Part shown: positions 8,317 through 16,816 of the stretch, in pieces | Layout: each line of letters starts with the position of its first letter | Position numbering within the stretch: the stretch's first letter is position 1 | Source of the DNA: Legionella lansingensis | GTDB taxonomy: Bacteria; Pseudomonadota; Gammaproteobacteria; Legionellales; Legionellaceae | Direction: 5' to 3' | Assembly (NCBI RefSeq): GCF_900187355.1 | Contig: NZ_LT906451.1 | Coordinates: forward strand, 2,415,001 to 2,479,000 | Length of the DNA: 64,000 nucleotides | The notes under the pieces: model-generated | Told to the model about the DNA's origin: nothing | Databases searched by the model: none | Seen by the model: only the letters and a program-made list of their open reading frames with translations | Position numbers and translations under genes: made by a program

Positions 8317-9054
8317 ATGAGTGAGCCGGTCATAGAAATCATCGGTTTAAAAAATCGCCTTGGGGAGCAGTGGGTTCATTCTGATGTTAATCTCACTGTC
8401 GAGCAAGGAGAGATTTTAGCCATCATTGGTGGGAGCGGCAGCGGCAAAACAACCATTTTGCGCAGCCTACTTATGCTTTTAAAACCTACTGCAGGCCGTT
8501 TAAAAATCTTTGGCGAAGATATTTATCAATTGACGGGAAATGAGGCAGATGCACTCCGACGTCGCTGGGGCATGATGTTTCAGCATAGCGCCCTTTTCTC
8601 AGTGATGACGGTGATGGAAAATATTATGTTCCCCATGCACGAATTCACGACCCTCGATCGAAACTTCATGGAGGAGCTCGCTATGCTTAAAATTGGCTTG
8701 GTGGGATTGCCAAAAGAAGCAGCTGGTAAATTTCCTTCTGAATTAAGCGGGGGCATGCAGCGGCGAGCCGCTGCTGCCCGTGCCCTTGCCATGGATCCCG
8801 AATTATTATTTTTAGATGAACCAACAACGGGACTTGATCCACATAGTGCCAGGGAATTTGATGATTTACTGCTCTTTTTAAGAGATGCTTTAAAGTTGAC
8901 AATCGTTATGATTAGTCATGACATGGAGTCGTTAAAGAAAACAACAGACAGAATTGCCTTTATTGGCGAAGGTAAGATATTGGATGTTGGGCCATTGGAT
9001 AAAGTTATGAAAAATAAGCATCCATTAATTGCCGATTACTTCAGTAAACTTTAA
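8317..9054 (+). CDS. mlaF: MlaF-type ABC transporter ATP-binding protein
   Basis: A 245-residue ATPase with Walker A GGSGSGKTT, signature LSGGMQRRAAAARALA, Walker B LLFLDEPTTGLDP and a switch His (VMISHD). These details match the MlaF/Ttg2A subclass. The ATG at 8317 lies one base after the permease stop, so coupled translation is likely. It powers the permease encoded upstream. Confidence 0.92.
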   Translation: MSEPVIEIIGLKNRLGEQWVHSDVNLTVEQGEILAIIGGSGSGKTTILRSLLMLLKPTAGRLKIFGEDIYQLTGNEADALRRRWGMMFQHSALFSVMTVMENIMFPMHEFTTLDRNFMEELAMLKIGLVGLPKEAAGKFPSELSGGMQRRAAAARALAMDPELLFLDEPTTGLDPHSAREFDDLLLFLRDALKLTIVMISHDMESLKKTTDRIAFIGEGKILDVGPLDKVMKNKHPLIADYFSKL

Positions 9055-9126
9055 ACTGAGTGAGAGTATTTCTTAAAACTCTTAACTGATACATAAAAGT
9101 GCATAAAATCTATAGGAGCATGCTTT

Positions 9127-10050
9127 TTGGAAGCTAAAACCAACTACACCGTTGTCGGGATAATTGTTTTAATTCTTATCGCAGGCCTTATCGCCTCCGG
9201 TTTATGGCTTTCTGTTGGTTTTGAACAAAAAAAATATAAGATTTACGAAGTATACATGCATGAAGCCGTCTCAGGTCTCAGCAATGAAGCCTCTGTGAAA
9301 TTCAATGGCGTGCAAGTTGGTTTTGTAAGCAAAATCGAACTTAATCATGCTGATCCGCAACAAGTTAAATTGCTTCTTAGTATCGAAGAGGGAATACCAA
9401 TTACTACAAGCACCAGCGCGACCTTAATTTCTCAAGGAATTACGGGGACTACCTATATTGGTCTTTCCGCCAGCTCATCGGACTTAACACCCCTAAAAAA
9501 AGTACCCGATCACCGTTATCCCATCATCCCTTCAAAACCTTCTTTGTTCCACCAACTGGATAGAGTACTTAAAGAGGTTGCTGAGAATGTCAATAAGGTC
9601 AGTATCGAGGTTAGTCGAATATTTGACAAAGAAAACTCCGAATACATTAAAAAGACGCTTGCTAATTTCAAAACTGTTACAGACGTTATCGCTAAAGATA
9701 GCGAACATATTCACAAAAGCCTAGAAAATGCTGATGTCTTTTTAAAAAATGCTGCTCGGGTGAGCCAGGAATTCCCTACCGTTGTTGCTGAGTTAAAAAC
9801 GGGCGTGCGCAAATTCAATGTCATGGCGACCTCTGTTAGTAAAGCAGGTAATGAAGTTGCTGATACCATGCAAGCTGGGAAACTAGCGATTAATAAGATT
9901 TCGCAGCAAGCTGTACCTCCAGCGGTGGTTTTATTGCGCCGCCTTGATGTCATAGCCGCCAATCTAGAGAAAATTAGCACGCAAATGCGTCAGAATCCTT
10001 CCGTTCTTATTCGTGGAACGCAACCTCCTAAACCCGGGCCAGGAGAGTAA
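9127..10050 (+). CDS. mlaD: MlaD/MCE-domain substrate-binding protein
   Basis: A 307-residue protein with one N-terminal membrane anchor (VVGIIVLILIAGLIASGLWL), an MCE domain at about 38-120 (GLSNEASVKFNGVQVGFV, then TLISQGITGTTYIGL), and a long helical/coiled tail to the C-terminus. MCE proteins form a periplasmic hexameric ring that conducts lipid. The tail is longer than in E. coli MlaD (about 183 residues), which suggests a tunnel- or needle-like extension. The start is TTG at 9127 with AGGAG at 9114-9118, a good spacing of 8 bases. Confidence 0.88.
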   Translation: MEAKTNYTVVGIIVLILIAGLIASGLWLSVGFEQKKYKIYEVYMHEAVSGLSNEASVKFNGVQVGFVSKIELNHADPQQVKLLLSIEEGIPITTSTSATLISQGITGTTYIGLSASSSDLTPLKKVPDHRYPIIPSKPSLFHQLDRVLKEVAENVNKVSIEVSRIFDKENSEYIKKTLANFKTVTDVIAKDSEHIHKSLENADVFLKNAARVSQEFPTVVAELKTGVRKFNVMATSVSKAGNEVADTMQAGKLAINKISQQAVPPAVVLLRRLDVIAANLEKISTQMRQNPSVLIRGTQPPKPGPGE

Positions 10051-10052
10051 CT

Positions 10053-10664
10053 GTGAAAAAATTTATCTTCCTTTTGCTTACCTGTGCTTTCGTTGGATTA
10101 ACTGGGTGTGCGGTGAAACCCTTGGTTACTGATCAATTTAAACTAGCCGCTCATAGTAAAAAACAATTGACGAACAGAGCTTCTCGTCATTCTATTTTTG
10201 TTAATACTCCCGATGCTGTGGCTGGGTATCAGGGTGAAGAAATGCTATATACGGATAGACCCTTTGAATTGAAACATTTTGTTCACAGTGCTTGGGTTGA
10301 CCAACCGGCCGAAATGTTATTGCCTTTAATTGTCCAAAGCTTACAACGTAGCGGTTATTTTCATGTGGTTGCTTCAAGTCCAGGTGCTGAGATAACGGAA
10401 TACCGCATAGATACTCAATTAATTGAGTTACATCAAAACTTTTTAACGAAACCCAGCTTTGTCAGCTTGATTGTTAAAGTTGTTCTGGTACGCGTTGAGG
10501 ATAATCATGTTGTGGCATCACGAATTTTTAACTATAAAGTCACCTGTGCAGCAGATACCCCTTATGGTGGAGTTGTGGCCGCTAATCGAGCCACAGAACT
10601 GCTGACCGCAGCAATAACAAACTTTACGGTGAACCGGATTAGAGCAGATCGCCACGCTTCGTAA
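10053..10664 (+). CDS. ABC-type transport auxiliary lipoprotein (PqiC/DUF330-like)
   Basis: A 203-residue lipoprotein starting with GTG two bases after mlaD. Residues 1-19 are a type II signal peptide with lipobox LTGC (Cys19). The rest resembles the auxiliary lipoprotein that accompanies MCE transporters (for example PqiC), with RPFELKHFVHSAWVDQPAEM and a central region describing paired strands. It probably tethers the MCE assembly to the outer membrane. The role is inferred from operon position and family resemblance. Confidence 0.8.
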   Translation: MKKFIFLLLTCAFVGLTGCAVKPLVTDQFKLAAHSKKQLTNRASRHSIFVNTPDAVAGYQGEEMLYTDRPFELKHFVHSAWVDQPAEMLLPLIVQSLQRSGYFHVVASSPGAEITEYRIDTQLIELHQNFLTKPSFVSLIVKVVLVRVEDNHVVASRIFNYKVTCAADTPYGGVVAANRATELLTAAITNFTVNRIRADRHAS

Positions 10665-10738
10665 TTTTATCTTAATGCTTCAGAGGCAATGGCGAAATCA
10701 AGAAAACAATTGTACAATGAGCCGCCATTTGGCGCTTT

Positions 10739-10765
10739 AACCTAGAAAAAGTAGTTCTCTAGGTT
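10739..10765 (+). terminator. Stem-loop after the mla operon
   Basis: AACCTAGA pairs with TCTAGGTT around a loop of about 10 bases. No clear T-tract follows, so it may be a weak terminator or an RNA-stabilising hairpin. A second small hairpin (AGGGAACGTCCCT) follows at about 10772. Confidence 0.4.
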
Positions 10766-10826
10766 TCACTAGGGAACGTCCCTGTTAGTAATTATTAGTA
10801 ATTCGAAGAAGAAGGAGAATAAGAGG

Positions 10827-11348
10827 ATGAAAGCCAGATTGTTTTTCAAGTTGGGAATTGCTGCCGCCAGCGTGGTGCTGCTCGCATCCTGTTCCAAGAC
10901 ACCCGGTAGTGCCGATGGCATGGGCGCAGGCGGAGCATCTGCTCATGGTCTCGGACAATTGAGTCGTTTTGCTGGTCAAGAGCCTGGTGAGTCTTATACT
11001 ACTCAAGCACCACACAACCAAATTTATCTATTTTCTTATGATGACGCCTCTTTTAATCCCAAATATACCGCCTCTCTTAACGCACAATCGGAATATTTAA
11101 AAACCCATCCAGGTGCCCGTGTGCTATTAGCTGGTCACACCGATGAGCGTGGTAGTCGTGAATACAACATTGCTCTTGGAGAGCGTCGCGCGAATACTGT
11201 AGCTGAACTTATGCGTATGGCTGGGGTTGGCAGAAATCAGATTCGTGTTGTAAGTTATGGTAAAGAACGTCCGGCAAATCTCGGGCATGACGAGGCATCT
11301 CATATGCAGAATCGTCGTGTCGAACTAACCTATGAGGCAACGCGATGA
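10827..11348 (+). CDS. pal: Peptidoglycan-associated lipoprotein Pal
   Basis: A 173-residue outer-membrane lipoprotein. The signal peptide ends in lipobox LLASC (Cys22). A Gly/Ala-rich linker follows, then an OmpA-like peptidoglycan-binding domain with LLAGHTDERGSREYNIALG and NRRVELTY. It anchors the outer membrane to peptidoglycan as part of the Tol-Pal system. It overlaps cpoB by 4 bases. tolQRAB are not adjacent here, so the operon appears split. Confidence 0.95.
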   Translation: MKARLFFKLGIAAASVVLLASCSKTPGSADGMGAGGASAHGLGQLSRFAGQEPGESYTTQAPHNQIYLFSYDDASFNPKYTASLNAQSEYLKTHPGARVLLAGHTDERGSREYNIALGERRANTVAELMRMAGVGRNQIRVVSYGKERPANLGHDEASHMQNRRVELTYEATR

Positions 11349-12277
11349 TCAAATCCCATCGACTTCTACTTTGCTTATGCCTTACCTGTCTTTTCCCCTT
11401 TCAGGTTTTAGCTGAAGCGCCTGTAGTTGATGATAGCGAGAATTTTGCGATTTTGGATGAACAGGCCGCCATAGAGCAGCCTGTTGCCAAAGCTCAATTA
11501 GAAGATATTGATAATGAGGAAGAGATTGCTCTTGCGCAAGATAATCACGATAGTAACAATGCTAACGCAGGATTACTGGATAAGTTGCAAGGATTGCAGC
11601 AAGAAATTCAAGAATTGCGTGGACAGTTAGAAGTGCAAGCGCGGGATTTGAAATTATTACAACAACAACAATTAGCATTTTATAAAGATCTCGATAACCG
11701 CTTACGCAATGATAGTAGTAGCTCCAAATCAACGCACGCTGCCGCGCCGCTTCCAGCACAAGAAAAAATAACGAACTTATCCCTTGGGCCAGATGCAAAA
11801 ACACCTGCCAACCCTTCTGGAACAGCGACGAAGTCTGCTACTCACGAGCAGAAAATTAACACTCAACCCATAACCAATGTCTCTCGAGGCAATCCTGCTG
11901 ATGAACAAATCAGCTATCTCGCGGCCTATGACTTAGTCAAAAACAAACGTTTTGATGAAGCCTTAACCGCAATGAAAACCTTTGTTGCTCAATACCCTCA
12001 AGGCGGCTATACTGCAAATGCTCAGTATTGGCTAGGCGAGCTGTACATGGTTAAGAATAATTATCCAAAAGCCATCGAGCATTTTGAAATTGTATTAAAA
12101 CAATTCCCATCCTCAAGTAAAGCTGCAGCTAGCACCTTGAAGATTGGGTATGCACTCGCTGCTTCGGGTAAAATTGAAGATGCAAGAATGCGTTTACACG
12201 AAGTCTTAAGAAACTATCCTGATACGCCAACTGCACAATTAGCAACAACGAAACTGGAGTCCCTAGGCGTTTCATGA
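11345..12277 (+). CDS. cpoB: Cell division coordinator CpoB (YbgF)
   Basis: A 310-residue periplasmic protein with a Sec signal peptide (about 1-23, ending VLAEA), an acidic stretch, a coiled coil at about 75-120 (LQQEIQELRGQLEVQARDLK), a low-complexity linker, and three TPR repeats from about 185 to 305 (AAYDLVKNKRFDEALTAM and NAQYWLGELYMVKNNYPKA). CpoB links peptidoglycan synthesis to Tol constriction. It sits between pal and queE, a common gene order, with ATGA overlaps on both sides. Confidence 0.93.
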   Translation: MIKSHRLLLCLCLTCLFPFQVLAEAPVVDDSENFAILDEQAAIEQPVAKAQLEDIDNEEEIALAQDNHDSNNANAGLLDKLQGLQQEIQELRGQLEVQARDLKLLQQQQLAFYKDLDNRLRNDSSSSKSTHAAAPLPAQEKITNLSLGPDAKTPANPSGTATKSATHEQKINTQPITNVSRGNPADEQISYLAAYDLVKNKRFDEALTAMKTFVAQYPQGGYTANAQYWLGELYMVKNNYPKAIEHFEIVLKQFPSSSKAAASTLKIGYALAASGKIEDARMRLHEVLRNYPDTPTAQLATTKLESLGVS

Positions 12278-12924
12278 TAAGTAGTAAACAATTACGTATT
12301 ACCGAAATCTTCCATTCCCTACAAGGTGAATCAACCACCGTGGGCTTGCCCACGGTCTTTATTCGATTAACCGGGTGTCCACTACGCTGTCAATACTGCG
12401 ATACAGCTTATGCTTTTAGTGGTGGCGAAATACATTCTATTGATGCCATCCTCTCGCAGGTAGCCACCTATCACAGCAAGCATGTCTGTGTCACCGGTGG
12501 GGAACCTTTAGCGCAACCAGGGTGTCTAACGCTCCTTAACGAGTTATGTAATGCAGGTTATAATGTTTCGTTGGAAACAAGCGGGGCTCGTGATATCAGT
12601 CAGGTTAATCAGCGTGTAATGATTGTAATGGATTTAAAAACACCAGGTTCGGGTGAATGTGAAAAGAATTTATTTGACAATTTGGTTCATCTGAAATCCA
12701 GCGATCAAATCAAGTTTGTGCTCTGTGATCGCAAAGATTATGAATGGGCCTGTCAGATTATGGCAGAATATCATTTGCCGAAACGAGTTCAAGTTTTGTT
12801 TTCCCCGAGTTGGGGTGAGTTAAATCCAACTACACTTGCCGAATGGATAATAAAGGATAAGTTAGCTGTTCGCTTTCAATTGCAGCTGCATAAAATTCTA
12901 TGGGGTGATGTGCCAGGACACTAG
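12274..12924 (+). CDS. queE: 7-carboxy-7-deazaguanine synthase
   Basis: A 216-residue radical-SAM enzyme in queuosine biosynthesis. It converts 6-carboxytetrahydropterin to CDG. The cluster motif is C-x3-C-x2-C (TGCPLRCQYCDTAYAF), followed by the SAM-binding VTGGEPLAQPGC and LETSG. The length is normal for the family. Translation is coupled to cpoB (ATGA). Confidence 0.95.
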   Translation: MISSKQLRITEIFHSLQGESTTVGLPTVFIRLTGCPLRCQYCDTAYAFSGGEIHSIDAILSQVATYHSKHVCVTGGEPLAQPGCLTLLNELCNAGYNVSLETSGARDISQVNQRVMIVMDLKTPGSGECEKNLFDNLVHLKSSDQIKFVLCDRKDYEWACQIMAEYHLPKRVQVLFSPSWGELNPTTLAEWIIKDKLAVRFQLQLHKILWGDVPGH

Positions 12925-12938
12925 GAGGAGATAATTAT

Positions 12939-13889
12939 ATGCAATGGTTCTCGCAAGCACCATCTAATATTGCTCTAATCAAATACATGGGCAAAAAAGA
13001 CGATGAGAATAATCTACCCATTAATCCCTCTTTGTCCTATACATTAAATCATCTCTTAAGCAGTGTGATGCTTGAAACTTATACCGGGAAAAAAGATTTT
13101 TGGGAAGCATTAGACATCCCTGGTGGCGCTAATTTTAATTTATCAGCTACAGCACAAACGCGCTTCTTAAAGCATTTAGCTCGCTTTAAAGAGTATTTTC
13201 AATATACGGGTGCATTTGTTGTCCGCTCCTCGAATAATTTTCCTCATAGCAGTGGTTTAGCAAGCTCTGCTTCAAGTTTTGCTGCCTTAACGAAATGTGC
13301 AATATTAGCTCTAAGCGAACTAACCCAAAAGCCAGCTCCTTCAATTGAAGAGCAAGCGCAGCTGAGCCGCTTGGGTTCAGGCTCTTCCTGCCGTTCCTTT
13401 TTTTCTCCATGGGCTATTTGGCAAGATGATAAAGTTGGCCCTATTGAAATCCCCTATCCTAGGTTAGAACATCAAGTTATCATTATAAGTCATGACGAAA
13501 AAAAAATTTCCTCTAGCGAAGCTCACCAACGAATTAAAACGAGCAATCTATACTCGACAAGAGGTCAACGTGCGACAGAAAACCTCAAAGTTTTATTGAC
13601 AGCCCTACGTGCTCAAGATTGGGCAAGCGCCTATCAAATTTGTTGGCGCGAATTTCAAGACATGCACCAACTATTTACCAGTTGTGCGCAGCCTTTCACT
13701 TATATGACTGAAGCAAGCGAGCAAGCCTTACGCAGTTTACAGGACTTGTGGCAGCGTGAAGGTGACGGCCCACTTATTACAATGGATGCGGGTCCAAATA
13801 TTCATTTGCTCTATAGACCTGATCAAGCTGAAATGGCACGACAATTTAGGCAGGATTATCTGATTGGGAATTACGATGTCTTCTTATGA
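12939..13889 (+). CDS. mvaD: Diphosphomevalonate decarboxylase
   Basis: A 316-residue GHMP-family enzyme making isopentenyl diphosphate. APSNIALIKYMGKKD at the N-terminus and NFPHSSGLASSASSFAAL (motif 2) are diagnostic, as is the late TMDAGPNIHLLY with the catalytic Asp. AGGAGGAGA lies just upstream of the ATG. It overlaps the mevalonate kinase gene by 14 bases. With the minus-strand block at 3682-6892 it completes the lower pathway. Confidence 0.93.
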   Translation: MQWFSQAPSNIALIKYMGKKDDENNLPINPSLSYTLNHLLSSVMLETYTGKKDFWEALDIPGGANFNLSATAQTRFLKHLARFKEYFQYTGAFVVRSSNNFPHSSGLASSASSFAALTKCAILALSELTQKPAPSIEEQAQLSRLGSGSSCRSFFSPWAIWQDDKVGPIEIPYPRLEHQVIIISHDEKKISSSEAHQRIKTSNLYSTRGQRATENLKVLLTALRAQDWASAYQICWREFQDMHQLFTSCAQPFTYMTEASEQALRSLQDLWQREGDGPLITMDAGPNIHLLYRPDQAEMARQFRQDYLIGNYDVFL

Positions 13890-14760
13890 TTTTCAAACAA
13901 CCACCTATGGTAAATGGATACTTGCTGGTGAACATGCTGTTCTTAGAGGTCACGGGGCGTTGGTTTTTCCTATTCCTGGAAAAACGCTTACCTTAAGTTA
14001 TCAGGGAAGTAATTCAAAGTTAAGTGCTAGTTATGAAGGCCAAGCAAGTGCAGACATCCATTTATTATTTTGGAGTGTATTAGAACAAGGACAACAGCTG
14101 CTGGGAAAATCACTCACCGATTTGCATGGTCATTTTCATCTATACAATGACATTCCTATCGGCGTTGGTATGGGAGCTTCTGCTGCACTCTGTGCTGCCA
14201 TGGCTCGCTGGTTTTCGGCACAAAAAATGATCCCACCGGATTCCATCTACGCTTTTGCAAAAGATTTAGAAAATTTATTTCATGGGAAAAGTAGTGGGTT
14301 AGATATAGCGGGGGTAGCTGCAAGTTCCGGTATCTATTTCCAAGAAGGCAAGATGAGTCCAATCAAACAATTTTGGCGTCCCCAATGGTTTCTCTCTTCC
14401 TGTGGACAAATTGGCATCACCTCTCATTGCATCAACCAGGTACAAGATTTATGGAAAACAGATGCTACCAAAGCAATACTCATTGATGAAAACATGAATG
14501 ATAGCGTGAGAAAGGCGCGTTCAGCTTTGGAAAACAATGATTCTTCTTTAAAACGCTTGGCTGAAGCGATAAAGCAAGCTGCAGCCTGTTTTAGAGAATG
14601 GGGGCTAATTAGTGACAATTTACAGTCTCATATGCAAAAACTGCAGGACGCCGGTGCCTTAGCCGTTAAACCCACTGGCTCAGGAGGAGGCGGTTATGTT
14701 TTGAGCCTATGGAAAGAAACCCCTCCGCCAGCACTGTCTATTGATTTTATAGCGGTTTAA
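13876..14760 (+). CDS. mvk: Mevalonate kinase
   Basis: A 294-residue GHMP kinase. GKWILAGEHAVLRGHGALV is the typical mevalonate-kinase motif 1 (GEHAV), PIGVGMGASAALCAAMA is the ATP loop, GKSSGLDIAG holds the catalytic Asp region and KPTGSGGGGYVL is motif 3. The ATG at 13876 is chosen over the in-frame TTG at 13864 because it begins the conserved region. It is coupled to mvaD by overlap. Confidence 0.9.
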   Translation: MSSYDFQTTTYGKWILAGEHAVLRGHGALVFPIPGKTLTLSYQGSNSKLSASYEGQASADIHLLFWSVLEQGQQLLGKSLTDLHGHFHLYNDIPIGVGMGASAALCAAMARWFSAQKMIPPDSIYAFAKDLENLFHGKSSGLDIAGVAASSGIYFQEGKMSPIKQFWRPQWFLSSCGQIGITSHCINQVQDLWKTDATKAILIDENMNDSVRKARSALENNDSSLKRLAEAIKQAAACFREWGLISDNLQSHMQKLQDAGALAVKPTGSGGGGYVLSLWKETPPPALSIDFIAV

Positions 14761-14891
14761 CGCACTATTCTCCATGCTTATGTCATCATGATATATAGTT
14801 CATGTCATTGATGATAAAAAGATATCAGCTATAACAACTTGTGATGTTTGTGGCAACGCTTATGAGCATTTTTTCCAAGTCCGTAAATCTA

Positions 14892-15584
14892 TCAAGGAGT
14901 ATCAATTTTTGATGTTCCTTCTGTCTTTTTCTCTTCTCCAACTTTTTTCTGTTCTTCAACAGTTGATTTACTAATAAGATTTCTATAAGTTTCTCGCCAA
15001 TAATTATATTTATTTTCACTATGAGGCTGCTTTTGAGTACTTTGCTTGCGAGTACTCCATTGTTGCTGCCATTCTTTTTCTTTCCAGAAGGGTTCAACAA
15101 CTGTTAATTCATAACCATTTGTTGATGGGGTTAATTTAACAAATTTGAAAGTTTTTTCCGCTACATCACTTAATTGATCACCAAATTCATGAGCAATCTT
15201 ATAGCATCTGCGAAGTTCAGTTAGAGTCACCCCCTTATCATAAGGGTCTTCTCTTTCCGCGATTCTAGATGTCTTATATTCTTCTTTATCTAACCCCACG
15301 ACAAAAATTAATGGAGTGATTGGTTCGCCCCTTTGTTGCTTTTTATAATTCTCAAGCACTAGATCATTGATGATATATTTAAAATGACTGTACATACTAT
15401 AAGGTTGTCTTTTATCAAAGACTTCATTCTTAAAGACATAATCATCGGAATGCAAAGCTTTCATTTTTGGTAAATCGTTAATTGCCTCGCATAACTCAAG
15501 ATACTTAAAAATTTTAAAACCATATACCACCACTTCGCTGTTTTCACCACAGAGAGCTTTTACTGATTCCGGATTAATTTTCAT
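14892..15584 (-). CDS. Orphan protein with Glu/Lys-rich C-terminus; possible Dot/Icm substrate
   Basis: A 230-residue soluble protein I do not recognise. No signal peptide or membrane segment is visible. The last 35 residues are rich in Glu, Lys, Ser and Thr (EEQKKVGEEKKTEG), resembling the E-block-like C-terminal signals of many Legionella effectors. A TATAAT box lies about 35 bases upstream of the ATG, with TAAGG as a probable ribosome-binding site. No PmrA or CpxR motif is visible upstream. Function unknown; the effector suggestion rests only on the tail and genus context. Confidence 0.6.
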   Translation of the reverse strand: MKINPESVKALCGENSEVVVYGFKIFKYLELCEAINDLPKMKALHSDDYVFKNEVFDKRQPYSMYSHFKYIINDLVLENYKKQQRGEPITPLIFVVGLDKEEYKTSRIAEREDPYDKGVTLTELRRCYKIAHEFGDQLSDVAEKTFKFVKLTPSTNGYELTVVEPFWKEKEWQQQWSTRKQSTQKQPHSENKYNYWRETYRNLISKSTVEEQKKVGEEKKTEGTSKIDTP

Positions 15585-15697
15585 CGCATAAATACCTTAA
15601 GTATTCAACGATTTTATTATAGTGCATTTTGGAGCTCCTCGAGATTCAGAGTATTCTCCACGATGCTGCTTTATGACAAAAATGATCAAATTTGACA

Positions 15698-15721
15698 GAG
15701 GCTCTGCTTAGACAGAGCCTC
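15698..15721 (-). terminator. Stem-loop downstream of the DUF4142 gene
   Basis: GAGGCTCTG pairs perfectly with CAGAGCCTC around a 6-base loop, just after the stop at 15732. The minus-strand tail is only moderately T-rich, so its strength as a terminator is uncertain. Confidence 0.6.
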
Positions 15722-15731
15722 CTTGATGCTT

Positions 15732-16313
15732 TTAAGAACTTGCTTGAGATTTGAGATTTTGTTGAATCTGTTTGGCTGCATTCAAATGCTGCTGCACATG
15801 AGAGCGAGTGGTTTTTAAGTGCTTTTTCAAATCAGGATTATTGACGTTATTGATAAGATTTTCGTCAATGATAATTAGCGCTTCTTCATGACCCCTTACC
15901 ATAGCATCAATGTAGGCAACTTCAAAATCAGTATCCTGTAAAGAACTTAAAGAGGCTTGCGCTTTCTCTCCCTTTCGTTTTAAAGAAGCAACCTTGTTTG
16001 TTTGTGCCGGAGATTGCCCTATTTTTTTACTGATTTTCATTGTATCCTTCAAATTTTTGCTGTGATCGTTATAAAGCATTCTTGCATAGGATTTAACTTT
16101 TGGATTGACTTTCTTGTTTAAGGCATCTTTAGCAGCAGCCATTTCATTTTGGTTGAGAACGATAAGAAACCCAATGACCTCACCATCCTGTTGATTTTGG
16201 GCGGCAGAGGCTTGGGCAGCCGTACCGGAATTGGTTGTATGACTCGGGGTTACCGCAAAAACTGAAGAGCAAGCCATCGTACACAACGACAAAAATAAAA
16301 TTTTTGATTTCAT
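15732..16313 (-). CDS. DUF4142-domain periplasmic protein
   Basis: A 193-residue protein. The start at 16313 puts a clean Sec signal peptide first (MKSKILFLSLCTMACSSVFA) with AAGGGA upstream; the longer frame adds an unlikely N-terminus. After an Ala/Gln-rich linker, a four-helix DUF4142 domain spans about 50-185 (VLNQNEMAAAKDAL, VKSYARMLYNDHSKN, YIDAMVRGHEEALIIID, TRSHVQQHLNAAK). The family is ferritin-like in fold and widespread in envelopes; its role is unknown. Confidence 0.85.
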   Translation of the reverse strand: MKSKILFLSLCTMACSSVFAVTPSHTTNSGTAAQASAAQNQQDGEVIGFLIVLNQNEMAAAKDALNKKVNPKVKSYARMLYNDHSKNLKDTMKISKKIGQSPAQTNKVASLKRKGEKAQASLSSLQDTDFEVAYIDAMVRGHEEALIIIDENLINNVNNPDLKKHLKTTRSHVQQHLNAAKQIQQNLKSQASS

Positions 16314-16435
16314 GGTTAGCATCCCTTTTTTAGTTATTAGGTACGGCCTACAACCAAACCATTCTAGCAAACCAAGATTTAGAATAGCAATTCCTAGGGA
16401 ATAGTTATTGATTATCAATAAAATTCACTAGCTGC

Positions 16436-16705
16436 TTAATCGACGAACTGGTAGTAAATTTCTCCTTCTTTTACCATGCCCAATTCATGGCGAGCTTGTT
16501 CTTCCAGCGCTTGATCACCACTTTTTAATTCCAGGATATCTGCCTCCATTGCACGATTACGCGCAAGCAATTTTTCGTTTTCATGTGCCTGCGCATCCAG
16601 TTTTCTCTCAAGATTTCTCCATTGCAAAACACTGCCATCACCTAACCACAATTTATATTGCAGGCCAATAAGTGCTAAGAGCAAAATGGCAATGATCATT
16701 CGCAT
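16436..16705 (-). CDS. ftsB: Cell division protein FtsB
   Basis: An 89-residue bitopic protein: a short N-terminus, one membrane segment (IIAILLLALIGLQYKLWL), a coiled coil, and the conserved ARHELGMVKEGEIYYQFV end. FtsB bridges FtsL and FtsQ at the septum. It usually follows eno directly; here an ankyrin gene lies between eno and ftsB. Confidence 0.93.
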   Translation of the reverse strand: MRMIIAILLLALIGLQYKLWLGDGSVLQWRNLERKLDAQAHENEKLLARNRAMEADILELKSGDQALEEQARHELGMVKEGEIYYQFVD

Positions 16706-16816
16706 AAGAAATAAAAAATAATTTTTCTTACATTATATACCTGTGATTACTGTTTGCGAATCCTTCCGGCAGTCAGGGGTAGAAAGTCTTGGACATCATC
16801 TTCTGAGAGTGTAATG

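Noticed and set aside
14825-15100. 91-residue minus-strand ORF overlapping the 230-residue orphan
   Set aside because: Low-complexity Lys/Leu sequence in another frame of a better ORF; treated as a shadow.
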